From positions 62,001 to 126,000 of the forward strand of contig OMZY01000004.1 in NCBI GenBank assembly GCA_900315675.1: DNA of 64,000 nucleotides, written 5' to 3'. Source of the DNA: an uncultured Eubacteriales bacterium. GTDB lineage: Bacteria > Bacillota > Clostridia > Christensenellales > Aristaeellaceae. The notes beneath the pieces were generated by a model. It saw only the letters and a list, made by a program, of their open reading frames with translations, ran no database searches and was not told the DNA's origin. The position numbers and the translations under genes were made by a program. Shown piece after piece: positions 33,419 through 42,026 of this stretch. The stretch's first letter is position 1; every line of letters starts with the position of its first letter.

Positions 33419-34366
33419 ATGCAGATTGATGACAGCGTGATGAACGGACAGGAGCGGATCAGTTTCCGCCTGCGTTCCCTGTATTCCGAATACGGATATG
33501 AACGTTACCGGATGAGCAAGTTTGAGGAATATGACTTGTACAGCCGGAACAAGGATTTCCTTTTTTCAGAGGGAGTTATCACTTTTACGGATACCAACGG
33601 ACGGCTGATGGCGCTGAAACCGGACGTGACGCTCTCCATTGTCAAAAACCGGAAGGATACGCCCGGTGAGATCCAGAAACTGTACTACCATGAAAACGTG
33701 TACCGCGTTTCCACCGCGGCGGACGGTTTCCGGGAGCAGACACAGGTAGGCCTGGAATGCATGGGTGAGGTGGACGGCGCCTGCATCGCGGAAGTTCTGA
33801 AGCTGGCTGCGGAGAGCCTGAAGCTCTGCTCGGATGAATTCGTGCTGGAGATCAGCCATGTGGGAATCCTGAGCGCCTTTGTAGACGCCATCGCACCGGA
33901 TGAGGGCGTGAAGGATGAGATCCTGCAGTGTGCCGGACAGAAGAATCTGCACGGAATCAGCCGGATCTGCCGGGACAACGGTATTGCAGAGGGAGCGGAA
34001 GACGCGCTGAAACAGCTGCTGAGCCTGTACGGAACGCCCCGTACAGTCATGCCAAAAATCCGGGCGCTTGCAGAAGAATACGGTGCCGGAGAAATGGCGG
34101 CCCAGCTGGGCCGGGCAGTAGCCGGATTTACAGGCAGCGATATCGAGGACCGGATCCAGATTGACTTTTCCGCCACGGGCGACCTGAAATATTACAACGG
34201 TATTGCTTTCAAGGGCTTTATCAGCGGAATCCCGGGAAGCGTACTGAGCGGCGGCCAGTATGACACGCTGATGAAAAAGATGGGCCGGAAAGACCGGGCA
34301 ATCGGTTTCGCAGTGTTCCTGGATATGCTGGAGAGACTGACAGAGGAGGATGACTTCCGTGCTTAA
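33419..34366 (+). CDS. hisZ: ATP phosphoribosyltransferase regulatory subunit HisZ
   Basis: The protein has 315 residues, a class II tRNA-synthetase-like paralogue lacking the catalytic signature of HisRS. Visible are the motif-2-like MALKPDVTLSIVKNR and YYHENVYRVS region, and LKYYNGIAFKGFISG with VLSGGQYD near the C-terminus. HisZ activates the short HisG encoded next to it. ATG 33419 is preferred because GGAGG lies seven bases upstream; ATG 33413 would be one base from it. First gene of a complete histidine operon. Confidence 0.92.
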   Translation: MQIDDSVMNGQERISFRLRSLYSEYGYERYRMSKFEEYDLYSRNKDFLFSEGVITFTDTNGRLMALKPDVTLSIVKNRKDTPGEIQKLYYHENVYRVSTAADGFREQTQVGLECMGEVDGACIAEVLKLAAESLKLCSDEFVLEISHVGILSAFVDAIAPDEGVKDEILQCAGQKNLHGISRICRDNGIAEGAEDALKQLLSLYGTPRTVMPKIRALAEEYGAGEMAAQLGRAVAGFTGSDIEDRIQIDFSATGDLKYYNGIAFKGFISGIPGSVLSGGQYDTLMKKMGRKDRAIGFAVFLDMLERLTEEDDFRA

Positions 34367-34985
34367 TATTGCGCTGCCTAAGGGAAGACTGGGCGAAAAA
34401 GTATATGCCATGTTCGCCAAGGCCGGCTTCGAGTGCCCGGCACTGATGGAAAACAGCCGGAAACTGATTTTTGACAATGAGGAAGCCGGCGTACGGTATT
34501 TCTGGGTGAAGCCCTCTGACGTGGCGATCTATGTGGAACGCGGCGCTGCCGATATCGGCGTGGCCGGCAAGGATATTCTGCTGGAGTACCAGCCGGACGT
34601 GTATGAGCTGCTGGACCTGAATGTGGGAAAATGCCGGATGGCGGTAGCCGCTCCGGCCGGATTCCGGGACGATATGAACCGTACGCTGCGGGTCGCCACT
34701 AAATTTTCCCGTATTGCCCGGAACTATTACAGCTCCATGGGCCGTGACATTGATATCATCCATCTGAACGGGTCTATTGAGATCGCCCCGATCCTGGGAC
34801 TCTCAGACGTGATCGTGGATATTGTGGAAACCGGAACAACCCTGCGGGAGAACAACCTCTCGGTGATTGAAGAGATCGTACCGATTTCCGCCAGGCTGAT
34901 AGCCAACAAATCCGGATTTAAGTTCCGGACAGAGCAGATTGAGAAACTGACAGAGGGACTGAGAAAGGAAGTACAGGAAGCATGA
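34359..34985 (+). CDS. hisG: ATP phosphoribosyltransferase, short form
   Basis: The protein has 208 residues, the HisZ-dependent short form without the C-terminal regulatory domain. NIALPKGRLGEKV opens the protein, and the PRPP-binding SDVIVDIVETGTTLRENNL loop is intact. It catalyses the first, committed step of histidine synthesis. A GTG at 34359 has GGAGG nine bases upstream; the ATG at 34350 directly abuts the ribosome site and is less likely. Either way it overlaps the end of hisZ. Confidence 0.95.
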   Translation: MLNIALPKGRLGEKVYAMFAKAGFECPALMENSRKLIFDNEEAGVRYFWVKPSDVAIYVERGAADIGVAGKDILLEYQPDVYELLDLNVGKCRMAVAAPAGFRDDMNRTLRVATKFSRIARNYYSSMGRDIDIIHLNGSIEIAPILGLSDVIVDIVETGTTLRENNLSVIEEIVPISARLIANKSGFKFRTEQIEKLTEGLRKEVQEA

Positions 34986-36256
34986 TCCGCATTCTGAAAT
35001 ACGGTGAAGTCTCAAACGATGAAATCTTTGCCCGCTCCATGCCGACAGTAAACGTGACCGACAAGGTTGCGGAGATTATCCGGAACGTACGGGAGCGGGG
35101 AGACGAGGCACTGCTGGAATATACAGAAAAATATGACGGCGCAAAACTGGACAGCGTGCTGGTGACCCCGGAGGAAATGGAGGAAGCGCTTGCGCAGACC
35201 GATCCGGCTTTCCTGGCAATCCTGGAGAAGGCAGCAGCCAACATCCGCAAATTCCACAGCCGTCAGGTACGCAATTCCTTCATTATTAATGATGAACCGG
35301 GCGTTGTGATGGGACAGAAGGTGATCCCGGTGGACAGAGCCGGCATTTATGTGCCCGGCGGAACAGCCCCGCTTTCTTCCACAGTACTGATGGATGTGAT
35401 TCCCGCCAAGATCGCCGGAGTGAAGGAAGTCGTTGTGACCACACCGCCCGGAAAAGACGGGAAGATCAATGCGGCTATCCTGGCTGCCGCCAAAGTGGCA
35501 GGAGCAGACCGGATTGTGAAAGCCGGCGGCGCACAGGCCATTGCTGCACTGGCTTACGGAACCGAATCCGTGCCGAAGACCGATAAGATAGTCGGACCCG
35601 GAAACGCCTTTGTGGCAGAAGCAAAGCGGCAGGTGTACGGCGTTGTTTCCATTGATATGATTGCCGGTCCCAGCGAAATCCTTGTGGCGGCAGACGGTAA
35701 ATCCAATCCCGCTTACCTGGCGGCAGACCTGCTGAGCCAGGCGGAACACGACAAGGTGGCCAGCGCGGTGCTGGTAACCGATTCCATGGAACTGGCTGAA
35801 CAGGTGCGGGATGAGCTGGAAAAGCAGATTCCCCGGCTGGAACGTGCGGAGATTGCACGGGTATCCATTGACAATAACGGCAAGATTATTGTGGCGGATG
35901 ACCTGAAGACCGTTATCGACATTGCCAATGAAATCGCGCCTGAACACCTGGAACTGTGCGTGGACAATCCCTTTGACTGGCTGGACAGCATCCGGCATGC
36001 CGGATCCGTGTTCATGGGCCGGAACTGCCCGGAAGCGCTGGGGGATTACCTGGCAGGACCCAACCACACGCTGCCGACCCAGGGAACCGCGAAGTTTTCC
36101 AGTCCGCTTTCCGTAGATGACTTTGTGAAGAAAACACAGTATACTTATTTCACGAAGGAAGCGCTGGCAGCCGTTGCGGAGGACGTGGCCGCGTTTGCAC
36201 GGATGGAGGGTCTGACAGGACACGCACGGAGTGCGCTGATCAGGACACAGCAATGA
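34982..36256 (+). CDS. hisD: Histidinol dehydrogenase
   Basis: The protein has 424 residues. It carries PVDRAGIYVPGGTAPLSSTV, the NAD-binding region IVGPGNAFVAEAKRQVYG, DMIAGPSEILVAAD, the Zn ligands in LLSQAEHDKVASAVLVTDS, and GPNHTLPTQGTAKFSSPLSV near the C-terminus. It oxidises L-histidinol to L-histidine in two NAD-dependent steps. Its ATG overlaps the hisG stop by four bases. It is followed by a 148-bp spacer holding inverted heptamer repeats before hisC. Confidence 0.97.
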   Translation: MIRILKYGEVSNDEIFARSMPTVNVTDKVAEIIRNVRERGDEALLEYTEKYDGAKLDSVLVTPEEMEEALAQTDPAFLAILEKAAANIRKFHSRQVRNSFIINDEPGVVMGQKVIPVDRAGIYVPGGTAPLSSTVLMDVIPAKIAGVKEVVVTTPPGKDGKINAAILAAAKVAGADRIVKAGGAQAIAALAYGTESVPKTDKIVGPGNAFVAEAKRQVYGVVSIDMIAGPSEILVAADGKSNPAYLAADLLSQAEHDKVASAVLVTDSMELAEQVRDELEKQIPRLERAEIARVSIDNNGKIIVADDLKTVIDIANEIAPEHLELCVDNPFDWLDSIRHAGSVFMGRNCPEALGDYLAGPNHTLPTQGTAKFSSPLSVDDFVKKTQYTYFTKEALAAVAEDVAAFARMEGLTGHARSALIRTQQ

Positions 36257-36272
36257 AATTGCATTGTCATGA

Positions 36273-36300
36273 ATTCACAATTCATAATTCATAATTATGG
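36273..36300 (+). repeat. Period-7 repeat tract inside the his operon (left arm)
   Basis: Heptamers ATTCACA, ATTCATA, ATTCATA, ATTATGG begin 16 bases after the hisD stop. They are inverted with respect to the tract at 36368-36388, so the hisD-hisC spacer can fold into a long AT-rich hairpin with a core of about 70 bases. Confidence 0.6.
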
Positions 36301-36367
36301 ATTGCGTTACCACGAATGATCCTGGCGTAAAAGAACTTCTTGCTTTGAAAAGGCCTCAGTAACCAGC

Positions 36368-36388
36368 ATTATGAATTATGAATTAAAC
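36368..36388 (-). repeat. Period-7 repeat tract inside the his operon (right arm)
   Basis: ATTATGA, ATTATGA, ATTAAAC read on the plus strand; on the minus strand this is the TCATAAT series matching the left arm at 36273-36300. It ends 16 bases before the hisC start. Confidence 0.6.
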
Positions 36389-36404
36389 GAAGGGACTGAG
36401 TGTG

Positions 36405-37472
36405 ATGAGCCGGTTTTTTTCGGACAAGTATAAAGACCTTGTGCCTTATGTTCCCGGCGAGCAGCCGAGGGGACAGAAGTATATCAAGCTGAACACGAAT
36501 GAAAATCCCTATCCGCCGCCTCCGGAAGTTACGGAAGCAGTCAGGAAGGAAAGCGAAAAGCTCTGCCTTTATTCCGATACGGAATGCACAGAGCTGAGAA
36601 AAGCGCTTGCCGGACGGCTGAATGTATCGGAAGATGAACTGCTGATGACCAACGGTTCAGATGAAATCCTGAATTTCGCCTTCATGGCTTTCTGTGACAA
36701 ACATACCCCCGCCTATTTTGCGGATGTGACCTACGGTTTTTATCCGGTATTCGCGGACATTAACCAGGTGCCCTATGAGGAAATTCCCCTGAAGGACGAC
36801 CTGACCATCGATATTACCGATTATTTCCAGAAAGCAGGCACCATCTTTATTGCCAATCCGAACGCGCCGACAGCCATTGCCCTCCGGAGAAACGAAATTG
36901 AGGAAATCCTGAAGCAGAATCTTTACAACGTTGTTGTTGTGGATGAGGCTTATGTGGACTTCGGCGCGGAAAGCTGCGTTCCGCTGATCCGGGAATACGA
37001 CAACCTGCTGGTAACCCAGACATTTTCAAAGTCACGTTCCATGGCAGGTGCGCGCCTGGGAATGGGCATCGGCAATCCGGAACTGATCCGCGACCTGAAT
37101 ACGATCAAGTTTTCCCTTAATCCCTATAATGTTAACAGCATGACTGCCGCCGCGGGCACAGCGACCCTGAAACACGATGAGTATAATATGAAGAATTGTG
37201 AACTCATCATGGAAACACGGAGCTGGAGCGAACGCGCGCTGCGGGAACTGGGCTTTGAAATGACTACTTCACAGACCAATTTCCTTTTTGCAAGACACCC
37301 GGCGATCTCCGGCCTGGATCTGTACCTGGAGCTGAAGAGGAAAGGATTCCTGATCCGGCACTTTAACAGGGAAAGGATCCGCGATTACAACCGGATTACT
37401 ATCGGCACTCCTGAACAGATGGAAAAACTGGTGGCAGCGACCAAACAGATTCTGGCAGACAGAAAGGCCTGA
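36405..37472 (+). CDS. hisC: Histidinol-phosphate aminotransferase
   Basis: The protein has 355 residues of PLP fold-type I: KLNTNENPYPPPPEV at the N-terminus, FIANPNAPTAIALRRNEIE, VVVDEAYVDFG, the PLP-lysine region TQTFSKSRSMAGARLGMGIG, and Arg in the C-terminal FLIRHFNRERIRDYNRITIG. It converts imidazole-acetol phosphate plus glutamate to histidinol phosphate. ATG 36405 follows AAGGGA; an overlapping GTG three bases earlier is possible. Confidence 0.95.
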   Translation: MSRFFSDKYKDLVPYVPGEQPRGQKYIKLNTNENPYPPPPEVTEAVRKESEKLCLYSDTECTELRKALAGRLNVSEDELLMTNGSDEILNFAFMAFCDKHTPAYFADVTYGFYPVFADINQVPYEEIPLKDDLTIDITDYFQKAGTIFIANPNAPTAIALRRNEIEEILKQNLYNVVVVDEAYVDFGAESCVPLIREYDNLLVTQTFSKSRSMAGARLGMGIGNPELIRDLNTIKFSLNPYNVNSMTAAAGTATLKHDEYNMKNCELIMETRSWSERALRELGFEMTTSQTNFLFARHPAISGLDLYLELKRKGFLIRHFNRERIRDYNRITIGTPEQMEKLVAATKQILADRKA

Positions 37473-37551
37473 AAAGCCGGAATCTGCATACGGCCAAGCA
37501 GGGCGGTCATGAAGACGGACAAGCGGAAATGATACGGGAGGATGAATACAG

Positions 37552-38139
37552 ATGAGAAAGGCTGAAGTGAGCCGGACGACAGGAGAGACCGATATCCGGA
37601 TTCTGCTGGAGCTGGACGGTACCGGCAAGAGCAGTATTGATACCGGAGTGGGTTTCCTGGACCATATGCTGACGCTGTTTGCGCGTCACGGGCGTTTTGA
37701 CCTGGAGGTTTCCTGCAAGGGTGATACATATGTGGACGATCACCACTCTGTGGAGGATATCGGGATTGCCCTCGGAAAAGCATTCGCGCAGGCTCTGGGC
37801 GATAAAAAAGGCGTAACCCGTTACGGAAGTACGATCCTGCCGATGGATGAAAGCCTGATTCTCAGCGCTGTGGATCTTTCCGGCCGCGGACTGCTGGTCT
37901 ATGACCTGCAGATTCCCACGGAAAAAGTCGGCACATTTGATACGGAACTGACGGAAGAGTTTTTCCGGTCACTGGCTCACAATGCCGGCGCTACGCTGCA
38001 CATCCGGCAGCTGGCCGGCGGCAACAGCCATCACATTATTGAAGGCGCGTTCAAGAGCGTTGCCCGCAGTCTGCGCACCGCGGTGGCGATCGATCCCGCC
38101 TGTGCGGAAGAAATTCCTTCAACGAAAGGAGTTCTGTGA
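37552..38139 (+). CDS. hisB: Imidazoleglycerol-phosphate dehydratase
   Basis: The protein has 195 residues, the monofunctional length. The Mn-binding motifs are present twice as expected: GVGFLDHMLTLFARHGRFD with DDHHSVEDIG, and the C-terminal GGNSHHIIEGAFKSVARSLR. It dehydrates imidazole-glycerol phosphate to imidazole-acetol phosphate. GGAGG lies ten bases before the ATG. The stop overlaps the hisH start (TGATG). Confidence 0.97.
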   Translation: MRKAEVSRTTGETDIRILLELDGTGKSSIDTGVGFLDHMLTLFARHGRFDLEVSCKGDTYVDDHHSVEDIGIALGKAFAQALGDKKGVTRYGSTILPMDESLILSAVDLSGRGLLVYDLQIPTEKVGTFDTELTEEFFRSLAHNAGATLHIRQLAGGNSHHIIEGAFKSVARSLRTAVAIDPACAEEIPSTKGVL

Positions 38140-38759
38140 TGATCGCAATCATCGACTACGGCGTGGGGAATCTGTTTTCCCTGCGGTCTTCCTTTGCCGC
38201 AATCGGACAGGAAGCGGTTGTGACAAACAACATTGAGGAAATCCGCAGGGCAGACAGGCTGCTGCTTCCCGGCGTAGGCGCTTTCCAGGACGCGGCGGAA
38301 AAACTCCGCGCTTCCGGTATGGATAAAGCCGTGACTGAGGAGGCGGCCAAAGGGAAACCTCTGCTGGGCGTATGCCTGGGCATGCAGATGCTGTTTGAAA
38401 AAAGCTATGAGTACGGTGTCCACGAGGGACTGGGCCTGCTCAGGGGTGAAATCCGTCCGATTGAGGAACGAATCCCCGGCGGACTCAAAATACCTCAGAT
38501 GGGATGGAACGGCCTGAAGATTGTGAAGGAATCCCCGTTGCTGAAATATACCCGGGAAGGGGATTATGTTTATTTTGTCCATTCCTACAGCGCGGTGAAC
38601 TGCGAGGAAAGCCTGCTGGCTGTGACGGAATACGGCGCGGAACTGACTGCATGCGTGGGGAAAGGAAACGTCTTCGGCTGTCAGTTCCATCCGGAAAAGA
38701 GCGGCGAGGTTGGATTGCGGATTCTGAAAGCTTTTTGTGAAACGGAGGGAATGGCGTGA
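38139..38759 (+). CDS. hisH: Imidazole glycerol phosphate synthase glutaminase subunit
   Basis: The protein has 206 residues. The class-I amidotransferase triad is complete: nucleophile Cys in LLGVCLGMQMLF, and His/Glu in GCQFHPEKSGEVG. It opens IAIIDYGVGNLFSL. It supplies ammonia to HisF for ring closure. AAAGGAG lies eight bases before ATG 38139, which overlaps the hisB stop by one base. Its end overlaps hisA by four bases. Confidence 0.97.
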   Translation: MIAIIDYGVGNLFSLRSSFAAIGQEAVVTNNIEEIRRADRLLLPGVGAFQDAAEKLRASGMDKAVTEEAAKGKPLLGVCLGMQMLFEKSYEYGVHEGLGLLRGEIRPIEERIPGGLKIPQMGWNGLKIVKESPLLKYTREGDYVYFVHSYSAVNCEESLLAVTEYGAELTACVGKGNVFGCQFHPEKSGEVGLRILKAFCETEGMA

Positions 38760-39469
38760 TCCTTTTTCCTGCGATTGACCTGCTTGAAGGAAAGGCTGTG
38801 CGTCTGTACAAAGGCGATTACGCACAGATGACGGTATACAGCGAGCATCCGGAGGAGATTGCGCTGGACTTTGCGGCGAAGGGTGCTACCCATGCGCATC
38901 TGGTGGATCTTGAAGGAGCAAAAAGCGGAACCACCCCGAACCTGGACACGGTGCTGCGGATCAAGGAGGCTGCCGGGCTTTTCTGTGAGATCGGCGGCGG
39001 AATCCGGAGTATGGACACCGTGAAGACCTACCTGAACGCCGGACTGGACCGGGTAATCCTGGGAACCGCGGCAGTGGAGGATCCCGTTTTCCTCCGGAAA
39101 GCGGTAGACGCGTACGGAGAAAGAATTGCCGTGGGCGTTGACGTCCGGGACGGCTGTGTAGCGATCAAAGGCTGGATGGAGAAGTCTGCCCTGCAGTTTA
39201 TGGATTTCTGCCGGAAAATGGAGCAACTGGGCGTGAAGACACTGATCTGTACGGATATATCCAGGGACGGTGCCATGCGCGGGACGAACCGGGAGATGTA
39301 CCGGGAACTGTCTGAAAGCCTGGGACTGCAGATTACGGCTTCCGGCGGAGTATCCACCCTGGAGGATGTGGAAAGCCTGCGGAAGATGAACCTGTACGGC
39401 GCAATCATCGGCAAGGCATACTATACCGGTGATATTGACCTGAAAAAAGCAATTGAGGTGTCACGTTGA
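38756..39469 (+). CDS. hisA: ProFAR isomerase
   Basis: The protein has 237 residues of TIM-barrel fold with a GTG start. LFPAIDLLEGKAVRLYKGDY, LVDLEGAKSG, FCEIGGGIRSMDTVK and the C-terminal phosphate site ITASGGVSTLEDVESL are intact, with catalytic Asp residues in AIDLL and CTDISRDG. It performs the Amadori isomerisation producing PRFAR for HisHF. It overlaps both hisH and hisF by four bases. Confidence 0.97.
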   Translation: MILFPAIDLLEGKAVRLYKGDYAQMTVYSEHPEEIALDFAAKGATHAHLVDLEGAKSGTTPNLDTVLRIKEAAGLFCEIGGGIRSMDTVKTYLNAGLDRVILGTAAVEDPVFLRKAVDAYGERIAVGVDVRDGCVAIKGWMEKSALQFMDFCRKMEQLGVKTLICTDISRDGAMRGTNREMYRELSESLGLQITASGGVSTLEDVESLRKMNLYGAIIGKAYYTGDIDLKKAIEVSR

Positions 39470-40227
39470 TTACGAAAAGAATTATTCCCTGCCTGGACGT
39501 GAAGGACGGGCGGGTGGTCAAGGGCGTCAATTTCCAGAAGCTCGGAGACGTGGCGTCCCCCGTGGAACTGGCAAAGTATTACAGTGGAAACGGGGCAGAT
39601 GAGCTGGTGTTCTATGACATTACGGCTTCCGCTGAAGGGCGGGCGCTGTTTACGGACATTCTGACGGAAACCGCACGGACGGTCTTTATTCCCCTGACGG
39701 TGGGCGGAGGAATCAATACCACAGACGATTTTGACCGGGTGCTGAAGTGCGGGGCTGACAAGGTGTCGGTCAATTCCGGCGCTATCCGGGATCCCTCGCT
39801 GGTCGGGAAAGCCGCGAAACTGTACGGAGATCAGTGCGTGGTACTGAGCGTGGATGTGAAAAGAGTGGACGGCGTTTTCCGGATCTTTGCCAAAGGCGGC
39901 AGGGAAAACACCGGCATGGAGGCCATTGAGTGGGTTCGGCGCTGCGTGGGTGAAGGAGCCGGCGAGGTAGTGGTCAACTCCATGGATACGGACGGCGTGA
40001 AGCAGGGCTTTGACCTGGAACTGCTGGAAAAGGTGTGTGACGCGGTGCGGGTACCGGTTATCGCATCCGGCGGCGCAGGATGCATCCGGGATTTCATCAC
40101 GCTGTTCAATACCCTGCCGGGTGTGGACGCGGGGCTGGCTGCATCGATTTTCCACTTCGGGGAAGTGGCAATCAATGACCTGAAGGCAGAAATGAAGCGG
40201 AATGGCATTCCGGCGAGAATTGTGTAA
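39466..40227 (+). CDS. hisF: Imidazole glycerol phosphate synthase cyclase subunit
   Basis: The protein has 253 residues of TIM-barrel fold. It has KRIIPCLDVKDGRVVKGVNF, LTVGGGINTTDDFDRVLKCG, KVSVNSGAIRDPSLV, and PVIASGGAGCIRDFITLF; the catalytic Asp residues are in CLDVKD and SMDTDG. The start is a TTG overlapping the hisA stop by four bases with GAGGTG upstream, an uncommon start codon in this window. The stop is followed at once by a heptamer-repeat tract. Confidence 0.96.
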   Translation: MITKRIIPCLDVKDGRVVKGVNFQKLGDVASPVELAKYYSGNGADELVFYDITASAEGRALFTDILTETARTVFIPLTVGGGINTTDDFDRVLKCGADKVSVNSGAIRDPSLVGKAAKLYGDQCVVLSVDVKRVDGVFRIFAKGGRENTGMEAIEWVRRCVGEGAGEVVVNSMDTDGVKQGFDLELLEKVCDAVRVPVIASGGAGCIRDFITLFNTLPGVDAGLAASIFHFGEVAINDLKAEMKRNGIPARIV

Positions 40228-40262
40228 ATTCAGAATTCAGAATTAAGAATTCAGAATGAATA
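40228..40262 (+). repeat. Period-7 repeat tract directly after hisF
   Basis: Five heptamers (ATTCAGA, ATTCAGA, ATTAAGA, ATTCAGA, ATGAATA) start at the base after the hisF stop codon. A weaker partner series ATTGTGG, ATTATGA lies at 40293-40306 just before the hisIE ribosome site. Confidence 0.65.
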
Positions 40263-40321
40263 CTTATGGACAGTGAGCCACAAGACATGATAATTGTGGA
40301 TTATGAATTGGAGGATTGACC

Positions 40322-40969
40322 ATGTTGAACATTGACGAACTGAAATTTGACGAGAAGGGCCTGATTCCGGCCATTGTGGTGGACGCGGAAAACGGGAAGG
40401 TGCTGACCCTGGCTTATATGAACAAGGAAAGTTTGAAGATCTCCATGGAAAAGGAGCTGACCTGCTTCTGGAGCCGCAGCCGGCAGGAACTGTGGCTGAA
40501 AGGTGAAACCAGCGGCAACTATCAGCACATCGTGTCCATTACTGCGGACTGCGACAGGGACGCGCTGATTGTGAAGGTGGAGAAGGACGGACCGGCCTGC
40601 CATAAGGGCACGGAAAGCTGCTTCAATGACCTGGTCTGGGAGAGCGAAGAACGGCATGAATTCACCTATGAAGGACTCATGGAACTGATTGCCGGCCGGA
40701 AGACAGAGAAGAAGGAAGGGTCCTACACAACCTATCTGTTTGAAAAGGGTCTGGACAAGATCCTGAAAAAGGTGGGCGAGGAGACCACGGAAGTGATCAT
40801 TGCCGCCAAAGACAAGGATAAGAAAAACACGATCTATGAAATTGCGGATCTGACCTACCATGTGATGGTGCTGATGATTGAGGCGGGTATCTCCCTGGAT
40901 GATATTCACAAGGAGCTGGCTTCCCGCCACGTGATTGATCACAAAGTCAAGCAGGAGAAAATGGTCTGA
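40322..40969 (+). CDS. hisIE: Bifunctional phosphoribosyl-AMP cyclohydrolase / phosphoribosyl-ATP pyrophosphatase
   Basis: The protein has 215 residues. The N-terminal HisI part has [31 protein letters not shown], the metal-site Asp/Cys in [15 protein letters not shown], and [12 protein letters not shown]. The C-terminal HisE part (from about 115) has [32 protein letters not shown] and a [14 protein letters not shown] helix. It carries out steps 2 and 3 of histidine synthesis. ATG 40322 has GGAGG seven bases upstream. It overlaps the downstream phosphatase gene by one base. Confidence 0.96.
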   Translation: MLNIDELKFDEKGLIPAIVVDAENGKVLTLAYMNKESLKISMEKELTCFWSRSRQELWLKGETSGNYQHIVSITADCDRDALIVKVEKDGPACHKGTESCFNDLVWESEERHEFTYEGLMELIAGRKTEKKEGSYTTYLFEKGLDKILKKVGEETTEVIIAAKDKDKKNTIYEIADLTYHVMVLMIEAGISLDDIHKELASRHVIDHKVKQEKMV

Positions 40970-41721
40970 TGAGAGATCTGCACATGCATACTGTTTTTTC
41001 CGACGGAAAGAATACGCCGGAAGAGATGGTACAGGAAGCCATCCGGCTGGGCCTGGACACGGTCGGCATTTCAGATCACAGCCACCTGGACCCCTGCGGT
41101 ATGACGCTGGAAACCAGTGCTGAATACCGGGCGGAAATCGCCAGGCTGAAGCAGAAATACGCAGGGCAGATCCGGGTGTTGTGCGGACTGGAACGGGATT
41201 TTATATCGGATGATTTTGCTGAATACGACTATGTGATCGGTTCTGTTCACCTGCTAACAATGCCGGACGGCCATCATGTATCCATTGACTGGACCGCAGA
41301 CAAGCAGCGGGAAGGAGTGGAGAAGTATTTCGGGGGAGACTGGTATGCCTTTGCCGAGGCTTTCTATGCAACCGAGGCAAGGGTGGTGGAAGTGACCCGG
41401 TGTGATATCATCGGCCACTTTGATCTGATTACGAAGTTTATTGAGCAGGAGCCTGCGTTTGATGTACATCATCCGAGGTATGTAAAAGCCTGGCAGAACG
41501 CGGCAGACCAGCTGCTGAAGACGGGTAAACCCTTTGAGATCAATACAGGCGCCATATCCCGGGGTTACCGGACAAGCCCTTATCCCAGCAGGGAAATCCG
41601 GGATTATATCCGGGCGCACGGCGGAAAGCTGATCCTGTCCAGCGACAGCCACAGTAAAGAGACGATTGCGTATAAGTTTGCGGATTATCTCGGCGAAACG
41701 GACGATGTTTCAATTCTGTGA
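40969..41721 (+). CDS. hisJ: Histidinol-phosphatase, PHP type (HisJ/HisK)
   Basis: The protein has 250 residues of PHP fold. Metal ligands are visible as RDLHMHTVFSDG, ISDHSHLDP, GLERDF, the mid-protein DIIGHFDLITKF, and LSSDSHSKE. It matches the HisJ-type family that dephosphorylates histidinol phosphate, and its position as last gene of the operon, coupled to hisIE by TGATG, completes the histidine pathway in one transcript. Confidence 0.92.
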   Translation: MRDLHMHTVFSDGKNTPEEMVQEAIRLGLDTVGISDHSHLDPCGMTLETSAEYRAEIARLKQKYAGQIRVLCGLERDFISDDFAEYDYVIGSVHLLTMPDGHHVSIDWTADKQREGVEKYFGGDWYAFAEAFYATEARVVEVTRCDIIGHFDLITKFIEQEPAFDVHHPRYVKAWQNAADQLLKTGKPFEINTGAISRGYRTSPYPSREIRDYIRAHGGKLILSSDSHSKETIAYKFADYLGETDDVSIL

Positions 41722-41731
41722 TCGCTGTTAC

Positions 41732-41905
41732 CAAAAGGCTGCAAAGCCTTTTGACAGCTGTAGCATGGCAACTGTATTCCGCAACTTCAGTCGGCGCGAC
41801 TGCCCACTGGGCAGCTCGCTTGCTTCGGTTGACCTCAGATCCGATGAAATTTCTGCCACTGGCAGTCATCGGCTCTTCGCCCAAATCAAAGATTTGGACA
41901 GTTGC
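41732..41905 (+). ncRNA. Compact multi-stem RNA-like element at the end of the his operon
   Basis: This 174-bp gene-free stretch can fold extensively. A first hairpin is CAAAAGGCT / AGCCTTTTG (41732-41753). An outer stem GCAACTGT / ACAGTTGC (41768-41775 with 41898-41905) then encloses three hairpins: CTGCCC-ACT-GGGCAG (41800-41814, flanked by GCGA/TCGC); CCGATGA with TCATCGG (41841-41847, 41866-41872) capped by CTGCC-ACT-GGCAG; and CCAAATC-AAA-GATTTGG (41881-41897). Two hairpins share the same ACT loop. It matches no family I recognise. It could be a structured 3' UTR, a small RNA or a mobile repeat. Confidence 0.45.
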
Positions 41906-41930
41906 TCAACAATTCAGAATGAATGGTAAA

Positions 41931-41964
41931 AAAAAAGTTCCTGAAGAAATTCGGGAACTTTTTT
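41931..41964 (+). terminator. Strong intrinsic terminator of the his operon
   Basis: A 13-bp stem (AAAAGTTCCTGAA with TTCGGGAACTTTT, one G-U) capped by a GAAA tetraloop is followed by T's. It lies 210 bases after the last his-operon gene, directly after the structured element and a short heptamer remnant (41912-41925). Confidence 0.85.
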
Positions 41965-42026
41965 CATTGAGGCGCGTCTTACAGAGTGAGACCGGGAAGA
42001 CCGGGACACGAAAGGAGACGAAAACA

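Noticed and set aside
41718-42026. N-terminal extension of the vWA protein through the intergenic region
   Set aside because: The extension would run through the structured element and the his terminator, while ATG 42027 has an AAAGGAG site and begins a proper signal peptide.
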